From contig JANYIQ010000040.1 of NCBI GenBank assembly GCA_025362575.1, positions 1 to 48,115 on the forward strand: a DNA stretch of 48,115 nt, given 5' to 3'. The translations under genes were made by a program, and so were the position numbers. The notes under the pieces were generated by a model. The model worked only from the letters and a program-made list of their open reading frames with translations, was not told the DNA's origin and did not search any database. Of this stretch, positions 32,892 through 40,784 are shown piece by piece. This DNA is from Bacteroidia bacterium. Its GTDB lineage: Bacteria > Bacteroidota > Bacteroidia > B-17B0 > Aurantibacillaceae. Each line of letters begins with the position of its first letter. Within the stretch, counting starts at the first letter, position 1.

Positions 32892-35018
32892 TTACAAGGT
32901 TATTTGTGCCCCGCCTTTTCCTCCTTTGCCACCCCTGCCACCTTTTCCTTTTTTGCGAGGCGATCTTCTGATTGTTTTTGGCGGGTGATTTTTAGCCTTT
33001 CCCGATTTCTTTTTTCCTTTTCGGGAAGCACCTGATAAACCTTTTTTGTGTTTACCCATTGTGGTCAGTTCGTATATTCCGAATATGATTCCTCCGGCTA
33101 TTAAAGCACTTGCTCCTTTATTTTCACTTACCCATGCCTTGGCTTTGTCAAAAACACTTTCCGTGGTTCTTATCGCTGAACTTTCAGGAACTTCGATTTC
33201 GTTTTTAGTGGGTAGATTATCTTTTGGGTTAGTTGTTTCAACTGCGTCAGTGGTTTTAGTATCCGCTTCCTTGTTATCGGCCTCGCTGCTATCTTTATTT
33301 AAACTTTCTCCACCTCCCGAATCGCCTCCGCTTTCCGAAGGGCTTTTTGGTTCGCTTGATGAGGGTTCATCATTAGGCATAGCACTCGGTCTTTCTTCTT
33401 TTGTGTCATTGCCATCACCGTTTTCATCACCACCGCCTGAAGAATCTGATGCGTTTTGTGCATCTGCGCTTTCGGTTTCCTTATCTGCTTTCTTCTTTTT
33501 AAGTTTTAAATAGATCGGTTTAACGTTGGCAATTAATTTTTTGTAATTGATCTTCTTTAAAAAGCCGACCACCTTTTTAATGAAGGGCAATGCTGTGGTA
33601 ACTGCTGCACCTGCCGAAGCAGCTACAACGTAACCTAAGTCCTCAGAAGTTTCAATTCCGTTTAATCCGCCTGCTCGTCCTGTGAGAATTGCCTTTTTAA
33701 GGTTCTCGGCTTTGCCTTGAAGTACATTAACAAATAGTTTTTCGGTTTTGTTTAATGCTTCACGAGCGTGTTGCCACTCTTCAGCGTTAAATCCGTGATC
33801 TCTTGCTTCGCTTTCGGTTAAATAGCCCCATTTTAATTTTTCGGCCATTTTTAAGAAGTTGGTTTTCATTGCAGCCAACATTCCACCCCTCGCAGTAATT
33901 GTGATTGGATTTACTCGAATCAATTTTTTTGCGATCTTTTTAATTCCACTGCCTGCTTTTTTAGCGGCTTGCTTCACTTTTTTAAAGAAACCTTTCTTCG
34001 CTTTTACTTTTCCAAGTAAAGCAACCCCTCCCAGACCTTCCACGCCATAGTAAAGACCAGTTTCTTCATACCCGTCAACCATACCGCTTAATCCGTTCAG
34101 ATAGTTCAGTTTTTCTTCCTGTTCTTCCAAGATTCCTAAAGCTTCGTCTCGTTTATCGGTATCCCAATATTTTATGGCATAATTCACCATTCCTAAGAAG
34201 CTTTCAGGATCTTCCACTTGTTTTACAATGTGTGGGTAGCGATGTACCGCATCACGGGTTCTGATTAAGTGGTTACGGATGGCGTTTAATTCTTGGCCTC
34301 TGGTCGGAATTCTTCCCAAACCTTCAAGTTCGTCGATCTCTCCGAAGTCAATACCTGATAATATTCCTGATATTTCACTGAGTTCATCATCACCGATGCC
34401 ACTTAGTACGGATACATCTATCCCGTTTAAATTTGATTTATTCATGATTAAAAAATCTTTAGTTTCTATAGGTTCTTTTTCTGTATCGTATTGGTCAAGG
34501 ACTCCGTCAATGGTGTAATAATTTTTACCTGTGCCGGGAACGATGACGTAAACGTGTTGGAAATAATCTTTTCCTTTGTATCGTGCTATTCTTAAATAGT
34601 GCGGTATGTTTAAATTGTAAAGGATCGTACTGGCGAATATTGAAAAGTCATCGCAATCAATTCCTCTGCTTGTTCTTAGTTTCCAACTCAATGCTGGAGT
34701 TCTAAGTTGTTCCTGCCCTTCATCATCTTCTCTATATTTTATATGAGAAAATAAAAAGTTCCAAATCTTACCACACGTTTCATATATGTTTTTGCCTTGT
34801 AACACCTTTGCGAGATCAGCGGTTTGCCATGCACAGGATTTTATTAGCTTTTCCATTTCGCCGACTGTTCCGTCAACGGTTGCATTGCGTCTTACCACTT
34901 CTTCGTGCCAGTCGGGAGCGGGGATAAGTCCCCTAAACTCGTCCCCGTTCCTTATGGCTCTTAAAGGATTGTTATTGGCTGTATAACCTAAGTTTTCTAT
35001 TTTAAATTCTTGTTCCAT
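32892..35018 (-). CDS. Transglutaminase-like multidomain protein of the minus-strand block
   Basis: A 708-residue protein. At about 60-180 it has a transglutaminase-like cysteine-protease fold with Cys in RGIDCDDFSIFAS, His in FQHVYVIVPG and Asp in YYTIDGVLD. A linker follows with repeated LNGI/LSGI/GLG words (about 195-330). A basic amphipathic region (KKVKQAAKKAGSGIKKIAKK, about 345-365) precedes a helical domain and hydrophobic segments near 465-485. A long acidic Ser-rich spacer (about 515-620) leads to a membrane helix (ASALIAGGIIFGIYELT) and a very basic Gly/Lys-rich C terminus. It could be a membrane-spanning particle protein with wall-modifying activity; that is inferred. Confidence 0.65.
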   Translation of the reverse strand: MEQEFKIENLGYTANNNPLRAIRNGDEFRGLIPAPDWHEEVVRRNATVDGTVGEMEKLIKSCAWQTADLAKVLQGKNIYETCGKIWNFLFSHIKYREDDEGQEQLRTPALSWKLRTSRGIDCDDFSIFASTILYNLNIPHYLRIARYKGKDYFQHVYVIVPGTGKNYYTIDGVLDQYDTEKEPIETKDFLIMNKSNLNGIDVSVLSGIGDDELSEISGILSGIDFGEIDELEGLGRIPTRGQELNAIRNHLIRTRDAVHRYPHIVKQVEDPESFLGMVNYAIKYWDTDKRDEALGILEEQEEKLNYLNGLSGMVDGYEETGLYYGVEGLGGVALLGKVKAKKGFFKKVKQAAKKAGSGIKKIAKKLIRVNPITITARGGMLAAMKTNFLKMAEKLKWGYLTESEARDHGFNAEEWQHAREALNKTEKLFVNVLQGKAENLKKAILTGRAGGLNGIETSEDLGYVVAASAGAAVTTALPFIKKVVGFLKKINYKKLIANVKPIYLKLKKKKADKETESADAQNASDSSGGGDENGDGNDTKEERPSAMPNDEPSSSEPKSPSESGGDSGGGESLNKDSSEADNKEADTKTTDAVETTNPKDNLPTKNEIEVPESSAIRTTESVFDKAKAWVSENKGASALIAGGIIFGIYELTTMGKHKKGLSGASRKGKKKSGKAKNHPPKTIRRSPRKKGKGGRGGKGGKGGAQITL

Positions 35019-35040
35019 TTTAATGGAGTATTTTTTTCTT

Positions 35041-35523
35041 TTAATTCAACGCTGTAAATAATTTTATTATTTCCGCGAACTTAAAATCTTTTTTATCGCT
35101 TACCGAAAAACCATTGGCTGTGGATTCAACTTTTAAGCTGATGGCCTGATCGGAAAATTTCTTACTGAATACTGCTCCAACTAATGCGGGTAGGTTGCTA
35201 AAAGGTATTCTTATGTTCACATTTTTTATTACTGTCCTTGAGTTACCCTTTACATTTATCATTTCTCCACTTGGCAGACTGTTAGCGACTTCTCTTTCAT
35301 TGTAGTAGGCTGTTAAGTATGGTTTTTTGATATTTAAATTATTCATCGTCGGATTATCAATTGCGATCGTGAGTGAAATTTCAAATTCGCTTCCAACGCT
35401 TCTGAACCTGTCAAGGTTCAATATCTTAATTGAAGACTTGTTTCCTGCTTTTGAAGTAGCAACCGCATTTGCGACTGCTATAGCACTAACACCTAAAATG
35501 AATATGATATATAAGGGATTCAT
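35041..35523 (-). CDS. Membrane-anchored LEA14-like protein
   Basis: A 160-residue protein with an N-terminal membrane helix (about residues 2-23: NPLYIIFILGVSAIAVANAV) and one beta-sandwich domain: FEISLTIAIDNPTMNNLNIKKP, an NP-type turn, YNEREVANSL and VIKNVNIRIPFSNLPAL. The pattern is typical of LEA14/WHy domains (Ig-like fold). Its start overlaps the stop of the upstream 68-residue gene by four bases, implying coupled translation. The role is unknown. Confidence 0.6.
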   Translation of the reverse strand: MNPLYIIFILGVSAIAVANAVATSKAGNKSSIKILNLDRFRSVGSEFEISLTIAIDNPTMNNLNIKKPYLTAYYNEREVANSLPSGEMINVKGNSRTVIKNVNIRIPFSNLPALVGAVFSKKFSDQAISLKVESTANGFSVSDKKDFKFAEIIKLFTALN

Positions 35524-35726
35524 AATTGTTTTCTTTTTGTAATTTGTTTTTTGTGTTTTTGAGAGTAACGGTCGGCGAGAATTTTAAATCCAAACCAAAT
35601 AGCACTTCCAATGATTGCCTTTAGGGCGTAGTCGATTATGCCGATATAGTCTATATTGGCTAATTGAATGATGACGTAAAGGATGAATGAACTATAATTT
35701 CCTGTTACAAGCTGGTGAAGTTTCAT
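35520..35726 (-). CDS. Small holin-like membrane protein
   Basis: A 68-residue protein with two hydrophobic segments (NYSSFILYVIIQLANIDYIG and LKAIIGSAIWFGFKILA) and a basic C terminus (DRYSQKHKKQITKRKQL). This is the usual outline of a small holin or membrane adaptor. It is the first gene of the block proper and overlaps the LEA14-like gene by four bases. No homology is recognised. Confidence 0.55.
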   Translation of the reverse strand: MKLHQLVTGNYSSFILYVIIQLANIDYIGIIDYALKAIIGSAIWFGFKILADRYSQKHKKQITKRKQL

Positions 35727-35911
35727 GGCTACATTTTTTGTGCCTGTCTAGTGCAAAAAATTGCATCAGGGCAAACGGTTTAACGTTGTGCCAATAACCT
35801 TTCCTTTTTTGTTTTTTGTGGGGATGAACTGCTAGGGGCAGTTTAGGGGTGATCTTTTTTTGAGCTTTTGCTTTCTTTGGGATGGAAAGCCGATGGTTTA
35901 AACTTTAAATT

Positions 35912-36133
35912 TTAGACCACCACAACATCAGAGGGTAACTGAATCAGCTCGAAAATCTTCTTGACTTGATCGTAGTCGAAATAGTAGCCTTTTAATTTTC
36001 CAATCTTTTTGATGTGCTGTTTTATACGTTTGCGCATCATGTATTGGGATACCTTGTAAACGTCCGCCAGTTCCTTAAGCTTATAATCTCGTATACTAAC
36101 GACTCTTTTTTTGAAACTCTCATGGGTTTCCAT
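35912..36133 (-). CDS. Small HTH protein (excisionase/DUF4248-like)
   Basis: A 73-residue DNA-binding protein. The HTH is visible in DYKLKELADVYKVSQYMMRKRIK, followed by LKGYYFDYDQVKKIFELIQLP, a layout I associate with DUF4248-type and MerR-like small regulators of Bacteroidota elements. It lies 185 bp upstream of the minus-strand block in the same orientation and is probably its activator, repressor or excisionase. Confidence 0.65.
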   Translation of the reverse strand: METHESFKKRVVSIRDYKLKELADVYKVSQYMMRKRIKQHIKKIGKLKGYYFDYDQVKKIFELIQLPSDVVVV

Positions 36134-36384
36134 AAAACTTGATTTTAGAGTAGGTTTCTTATCATACGATTAAAACGTTTAGATTGATTAATTATTGCTT
36201 ATTACTACTTATAACGAGTGTTTTAGTAATAGGTTGCAGGCTGGATGGGGCTTTTGTGCAATTGGTCGAGTTTCGTTAACATTCGGTGGGATTACAACTT
36301 ATTTATGTTTTGTTTTTGGGGAATTTTCAAATCTATAAGGTTAATTTCGGATGTTTTTGTAACTTTAAATGCTCCTGTTGAATA
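36134..36384. promoter_or_regulatory. Upstream region of the HTH gene with an 8-bp inverted repeat
   Basis: TATTACTA (36200-36207) and TAGTAATA (36224-36231) form a perfect inverted repeat with a 16-base spacer about 70 bases upstream of the HTH start codon, a possible operator. Nothing else is recognisable in this stretch. Confidence 0.35.
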
Positions 36385-37149
36385 GTTAGCAGTAAGCCGC
36401 GCGACAGACATACATAATGACAGTTGACAAAGACTACATATTAAAACTAACCAAAGACTTTACATCCGAGAGCATTCACGACCAAGACCCCGCAGGACTT
36501 TGCTTTCCGACATCATTTCTACTCCACGTCTATTTAGGAACAAAACAAATAAAAAGTAGTTTAATCAAGGGCGATTTTCCCGAACTACAACCTGACGGGA
36601 CAACAAAAAAAACCCCGCATTATTGGCTTCAAATTGACACAACAGACATCATTGTTGACGCTACAATTCAACAATTTAAGAATCCCGATCCTATTTATGT
36701 TGGCACGCTTCAAGACAATGAAATCACAAAGACCTACATCCCGAATGAATTAGGCTTACAATCATGGTTCGAGACTGATTTCAATGTTTGGAAAGACAAA
36801 TATGAAGAGTCTCGGTATCCAGCAAGGTTAGATGAAAGCCCTTATGAAAAAAGAAGTACAATTTATATTTTAAAACTTGCGACTATCCTTAATCGTGAAT
36901 GTAAAAAAATGACTTCGGTTGACGAATTCACAAATCATCACTATGGACTTTATTTGGGACACATTTATTGTTTTCTGTATAACTTACAGAAGGGCATAGT
37001 AAGTTTCGACATTACAAAAGAAAATATGCCAGCGGGTTTTGATAACTTACTCGAAGATGTTTTGCAATGGGGCGACGCACAACTTAAAAATCAAAATGGC
37101 GCGGCCTAACTACTAACGGCAGTCTTGCGACCATTTTTTGCGCGTTAGC
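36385..37149 (+). mobile_element. Gene-cassette-like unit bounded by GTTAGC
   Basis: GTTAGC occurs at 36385-36390 and 37144-37149, enclosing one gene with a short leader. At the 3' end CTAACGGCA (37113-37121) pairs with TGCGCGTTAG (37139-37148) with one bulge, so the final GTTAG lies in an imperfect hairpin like an integron attC site. The leader (AGTAAGCCGCGCGACAGAC) and codon use differ from the neighbours. There is no integron integrase in the window. Confidence 0.4.
36417..37109 (+). CDS. Transglutaminase/papain-like fold protein (cargo)
   Basis: A 230-residue soluble protein. A Cys-His-Asp triad of the transglutaminase-like type can be read: PAGLCFPTSFLLHVYL (Cys about residue 26), TPHYWLQID (His about 71) and DIIVDATIQQF (Asp about 82). 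The C-terminal half is helical. Substrate and role are unknown. It has richer A/C codons (ACA, GAC, AAC) than its neighbours and sits alone in a cassette-like unit, indicating separate acquisition. Confidence 0.6.
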   Translation: MTVDKDYILKLTKDFTSESIHDQDPAGLCFPTSFLLHVYLGTKQIKSSLIKGDFPELQPDGTTKKTPHYWLQIDTTDIIVDATIQQFKNPDPIYVGTLQDNEITKTYIPNELGLQSWFETDFNVWKDKYEESRYPARLDESPYEKRSTIYILKLATILNRECKKMTSVDEFTNHHYGLYLGHIYCFLYNLQKGIVSFDITKENMPAGFDNLLEDVLQWGDAQLKNQNGAA

Positions 37150-37153
37150 GCTA

Positions 37154-37282
37154 AAATGCTTAACTTGGCGTAATCACCATCTCAATACACTAAGAGAAGC
37201 TGAAGACAAAAAGTGCAAAAAAGAGTTTGAGGAAGCTGGTAAAGAATATAGACGGACATATTACACTGACATCTACAAATAA
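37154..37282 (+). pseudogene. 3' remnant of an unknown gene
   Basis: An open frame without a start codon reads NHHLNTLREAEDKKCKKEFE and ends YRRTYYTDIYK-stop. Its composition looks coding. It begins right after the cassette-like junction, so it is probably the broken end of a gene cut by that event. Confidence 0.35.
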
Positions 37283-37348
37283 AGACAAATATTAAAAGGT
37301 TATTAGCAAGCTATACATGGATATAAAAATTAAAAAAGACGACAAATA

Positions 37349-38230
37349 ATGTATTTACATAAACATATTTCTGCCAATAACGTTTCAATTTCTCCTTTTC
37401 CTTTTCAGCGTGAGATTGCTATGGAAGCATATTTAATTGAAAATCCTTCGGTTTTATCTATGGAAACAGACGGCTTCAATGAGATTGATATTTTAAAATG
37501 TGAAGTAACTCTTCTTGACGGTAGACTTGATAGAAACTCAGACGGTAGAATCGACATTTTAGCTAAATACGGGCAAGAGTATCTAGCCGTTATTGAATTA
37601 AAATTAGGCGAACTTACTGAAACACATTTATCACAGTTAGAAAGTTACTTAAAGGAACGCAAACAAATTCTTCAAAAGTTTCCTGACATTTGGGACATTA
37701 CAGTTGGCAATCATCCTAAGTGGATTGGTGTAATGATCGGCGCAACAATAAGCCCCGATCTTATGCTTAAAATACGAAAAGGCTATTATTTTGAAAACGA
37801 TATTCCAATTGCTGCTTTGACGATCAATAGATATAAAGGTAAAGACGGAAATGTTTATGTTGTTACCGACACATACTTTGTTGATAAAGTAAAAAACAAA
37901 GATTATACAAAATATATTTTCAATGGGCAAAAATATGGTAAGGGCAAGCTCGTTTTAGCTGTCATAAAAGATTACGTTGAAAAAAATCCTGCAATAACTT
38001 TTAGCCAATTGAAAGCAAAATTTCCAGACAAATTACAAGGACGCGAAACATTTACAACTGAACAGGATGCTAAATTAAAAAGAGACAAAAGAAATTTCAT
38101 CGAGCCTGGTGAGCTTATTGCTTTAGCTGACGGTACAATTGCAGTTAGCACAGAATGGGGGCTAGCAAATATAGAACCGTTCTTAATCCAATGTGATAAA
38201 TTAAACATTGACATAAAAGCAACTAAATAA
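37349..38230 (+). CDS. PD-(D/E)XK nuclease-like protein (NucS/DUF91-like)
   Basis: A 293-residue protein. The catalytic core is visible: EAYLIENPSVL (N-terminal helix with Glu), SDGRIDILAKYGQEYLAVIELKLGELTE (D at IDIL and the ExK in IELKLG, about residues 72-92), then HLSQLESYLKERKQIL. The C-terminal domain has AITFSQLKAKFPDKLQG and ALADGTIAVSTEWGLANIE. This is the restriction-endonuclease-like fold seen in NucS/DUF91 proteins. It lies in the cargo region next to gene remnants. A defence or repair role is plausible. Confidence 0.72.
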   Translation: MYLHKHISANNVSISPFPFQREIAMEAYLIENPSVLSMETDGFNEIDILKCEVTLLDGRLDRNSDGRIDILAKYGQEYLAVIELKLGELTETHLSQLESYLKERKQILQKFPDIWDITVGNHPKWIGVMIGATISPDLMLKIRKGYYFENDIPIAALTINRYKGKDGNVYVVTDTYFVDKVKNKDYTKYIFNGQKYGKGKLVLAVIKDYVEKNPAITFSQLKAKFPDKLQGRETFTTEQDAKLKRDKRNFIEPGELIALADGTIAVSTEWGLANIEPFLIQCDKLNIDIKATK

Positions 38231-38362
38231 TAGTGGACAAAACACCAGTTTATCGCACGGACAATTGATTAAGGGAGGCAATGAGGGGACAGAAACATTA
38301 AAGTAATAAATAACTAGGTGGTTGAACTTTAAAGACAGTTTTATGAAAAAAAGAAAAAAAGT

Positions 38363-38497
38363 TTTTATGGCAATAACCTTGAAACCTTGGAGAAGAATGT
38401 TGAAGACTTCAAAAAAATCATTAAGGACAAGGCTCCAACTGTTACTCTGACAAGAAATATTCCCAACTATGTATTAACAGTTCGATACAACGAATAA
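38363..38497 (+). pseudogene. 3' remnant of an unknown gene
   Basis: An open frame without a start codon reads FYGNNLETLEKNVEDFKKII and continues KDKAPTVTLTRNIPNYVLTVRYNE-stop. The sense is clearly protein-like but upstream stops remove the N terminus. It lies between the nuclease-like and SEC-C genes, in a region of decayed cargo. Confidence 0.4.
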
Positions 38498-38533
38498 AAT
38501 TAACTCTTTAATATTATTTATTTTAATGACCCC

Positions 38534-39184
38534 TTACTTATAATGATTCAATACTGATACAAGCGGTCTGTGACAGTTTTTATACTCATTATCCGAACCA
38601 CAAAAACATTTACTATCAACCGTACAATTGTGCTTATACATTAGATCCAAGAAGAAGGAAAATCCATTAATGGCTTGCCAAATGTCGGCTTCTACCCCTT
38701 CAAGTTTTATCTCTCCAATTATATTAGCTCTTTCGCCTTTATTTAGAAATCTATATCTTGTTTTTGCTAACTCGATTATGTCATCAACTATTTGACTCGT
38801 TGTAGTATTAATTCTTATGTTGTCCGTTTGCTTTCCATTAAATGTTTTGTTTTCATCAACGACAAATAGAATCTTTTTTACACTTTCATCTTTCTTCGGA
38901 GTTATATCTATTAATTGGTTGGTAGGAGATTTCCAAACAGCGTGAAATTCAGCCTCAATCATATATGGCTGTTCCCAAAATTGCCAACCATAAACAATTT
39001 CACCTTTATCTTTTTCAACCTTTTCCTTTACGTTTTCAAAACAGCTATCAATTTCAGCATCTTTTTCTCTTTCGATATTGATATAGAATGGTTGGGTGCT
39101 TATTTTTAACATTGGCAGTATTTCCTTCACATGAGGGTTGTTAAGTTCGGGAACAAGAATATTATATGATTCTACTATTTTCAA
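38534..39184 (-). CDS. SEC-C motif protein of unknown function
   Basis: A 216-residue soluble protein. The C terminus holds a SEC-C-like zinc motif, CFCGSDNEYKNCHRPL (C-x-C and C-H ligands, about residues 194-208). The N-terminal part is alpha/beta without recognised motifs (NILVPELNNPHVKEILPMLK). SEC-C tails occur in SecA and in many defence-associated and unknown proteins. It is convergent with a plus-strand remnant, in the cargo region. Confidence 0.6.
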   Translation of the reverse strand: MKIVESYNILVPELNNPHVKEILPMLKISTQPFYINIEREKDAEIDSCFENVKEKVEKDKGEIVYGWQFWEQPYMIEAEFHAVWKSPTNQLIDITPKKDESVKKILFVVDENKTFNGKQTDNIRINTTTSQIVDDIIELAKTRYRFLNKGERANIIGEIKLEGVEADIWQAINGFSFFLDLMYKHNCTVDSKCFCGSDNEYKNCHRPLVSVLNHYK

Positions 39185-39323
39185 AGCTGTTTTGCTTTAT
39201 CTATTGATATCATATTACTCTTTTTAAATACATAAAAAACATAAGTTCTGCCTTCGTCGTACAAATGCAAGCAAAAAAAATGCAAATCCACAGTAATTAA
39301 ATGTACTGTCAGCGGTTAGATTG

Positions 39324-39866
39324 TTAATTACCTACTGCTTTAAAAACTACGTCTTTTAATTCTTTCTTCAATAATGCGCCAAGTAAAATAACTTTCGCTT
39401 GTGGAACGTCGAAAGTTTTTCCGTCTGCAACTTGAATTTGAATTGTCGACTTAGCAACATCTTGTCCGATTGCCCAATAGTAATCGCCTGACTCAAGAGC
39501 TGAACCATCTAAAAGCTGTATGCTTTCAGACAACATGCAAATTCCTGCGCCCGCCGGTGTCGGCGCTTTTGTCAATGAGCTAATGTTTTCAAAAACCATT
39601 TGTCTACCGCTTGGGTCAAACGCCAATACTTTTCCGCCTGAAACTTCATATGCGATTACTACTTCACCTCCGTCAGTCATTAGTTCTTCTGCGGTTGGAT
39701 AATTGTAGCAGTTTTTGGCCTCATCTAAGTCGAAGTCTTCGCCTCCCGGAGTTATAACCGCGAACTTTGCTGTAGAATTAACGATGTAATAACCCGGAGT
39801 GAAATTTTGCGAAAAAGCGATTGTAGTCCCGATAACCGCGGTCAATGTCATTATTGTTTTTTTCAT
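39324..39866 (-). CDS. Small exported protein of unknown function
   Basis: A 180-residue protein with a signal peptide from ATG 39866 (MKKTIMTLTAVIGTTIAFSQ). A beta-rich mature part follows (GYYIVNSTAKFAVITPGGED, GGEVVIAYEVSGGKVLAFDP, IQIQVADGKTFDVPQAKVIL). The frame opens 41 codons upstream, but that extension overlaps the next gene and lacks the signal peptide position, so it is rejected. The family is unknown. Confidence 0.65.
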   Translation of the reverse strand: MKKTIMTLTAVIGTTIAFSQNFTPGYYIVNSTAKFAVITPGGEDFDLDEAKNCYNYPTAEELMTDGGEVVIAYEVSGGKVLAFDPSGRQMVFENISSLTKAPTPAGAGICMLSESIQLLDGSALESGDYYWAIGQDVAKSTIQIQVADGKTFDVPQAKVILLGALLKKELKDVVFKAVGN

Positions 39867-39915
39867 ATTATATTTTTTTGGTTTGTTTAAAGATAATTGT
39901 TTTTTGGAACAAACG

Positions 39916-40236
39916 CTAAAGCTGTCCAAGATTAATATTATAGAGGTTATCATCAAATTTAAAAGTATAATTACTATAAACAGTTCCACCTTTTACCCGA
40001 AGTTCCTCATTATTATAACTACCTTCAGGATACTCAGAAACATTATAGTTTAATTCAATTTCCTTATTGCATCCCGAACAATTAAATTTTTGCTCCCACG
40101 AATGTATTTTTTCTGCCCCCATTTGCCTGTCAGTATCTTCCCCTACAGAAACGAAATTAGCCTCATAAGCAGGAAAGTGTGCGTGTGTTCTACAAAAGTC
40201 ACAGGTCACCGAAAAGATCCCGCTTGCTATGCTCAT
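39916..40236 (-). CDS. Zinc-ribbon-like small protein
   Basis: A 106-residue protein with two CxxC pairs: CDFC (about residue 12) and CSGC (about 54), with further His residues between them (HAHFPAYE), consistent with a zinc ribbon. The C terminus is polar and beta-like. There is no signal peptide. It lies between the exported protein and the bPH-like membrane protein in the same orientation. The function is unknown. Confidence 0.5.
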   Translation of the reverse strand: MSIASGIFSVTCDFCRTHAHFPAYEANFVSVGEDTDRQMGAEKIHSWEQKFNCSGCNKEIELNYNVSEYPEGSYNNEELRVKGGTVYSNYTFKFDDNLYNINLGQL

Positions 40237-40345
40237 GAATTATTTATTTAGAGTTTGTTTATCGAATTTAAGTAAGATTTATTATTTAGCCTTGATATAG
40301 AAGTTCATAATATCTTTTTGAGTACGAGGTAATTTCTAGCATACT

Positions 40346-40780
40346 TTAGTTTTTTAAATCATTCTTAGCTCTTTCAATTTTATTGATAAAGTCCATCAAC
40401 TTCTCGCGCTTCATTCCATTTGTCGAAAAATTAATTTTTGTACCCGAATCGGATGAAATTGAAACAACGTGTTTCCGAGTGAAAAAATAAATTAAAACAA
40501 GTACTGCCCCAGCACCAAGTCCAAGAATCATTGCATCTCCATTATTATTTGCCCCCATAATAACACCACCTGTAACCAAAATGACTCCTACGACTAAAAA
40601 TAACCAAAGACTTTTATAATGAATTTCTATTGAACTTATTTTCTCAAGCATTATTGAAACGATGTGTGCTTGTCCCCAACTTGAGGAATTGTACCTGATT
40701 CTTCTATTGGTTAATAATATTACTTTGTCATCTGATTCAGTAATAATTTCTTCCTTTTCAAATAATAGGTTGTTTTCCAT
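40346..40780 (-). CDS. Membrane protein with a bacterial PH-like pattern
   Basis: A 144-residue protein. An N-terminal strand-rich part includes VILLTNRRIRY and IVSIMLEKISSIE, the style of bacterial PH (bPH) domains. Two membrane helices (LWLFLVVGVILVTGGVIMG and AMILGLGAGAVLVLIYFF) and a C-terminal basic segment follow. It starts 4 bp after the SBBP protein gene, so it is in that operon. The role is unknown. Confidence 0.6.
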   Translation of the reverse strand: MENNLLFEKEEIITESDDKVILLTNRRIRYNSSSWGQAHIVSIMLEKISSIEIHYKSLWLFLVVGVILVTGGVIMGANNNGDAMILGLGAGAVLVLIYFFTRKHVVSISSDSGTKINFSTNGMKREKLMDFINKIERAKNDLKN

Positions 40781-40784
40781 ATAA

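Noticed and set aside
28551-34986. Many plus-strand frames of 60-155 codons opposite the block
   Set aside because: They are Ser/Leu-rich antisense shadows of the Lys/Glu-rich minus-strand genes.
24735-36133. Tailed prophage or conjugative element
   Set aside because: No terminase, portal, tail tube, tape measure, relaxase, VirB4 or TraG-like sequences are visible.
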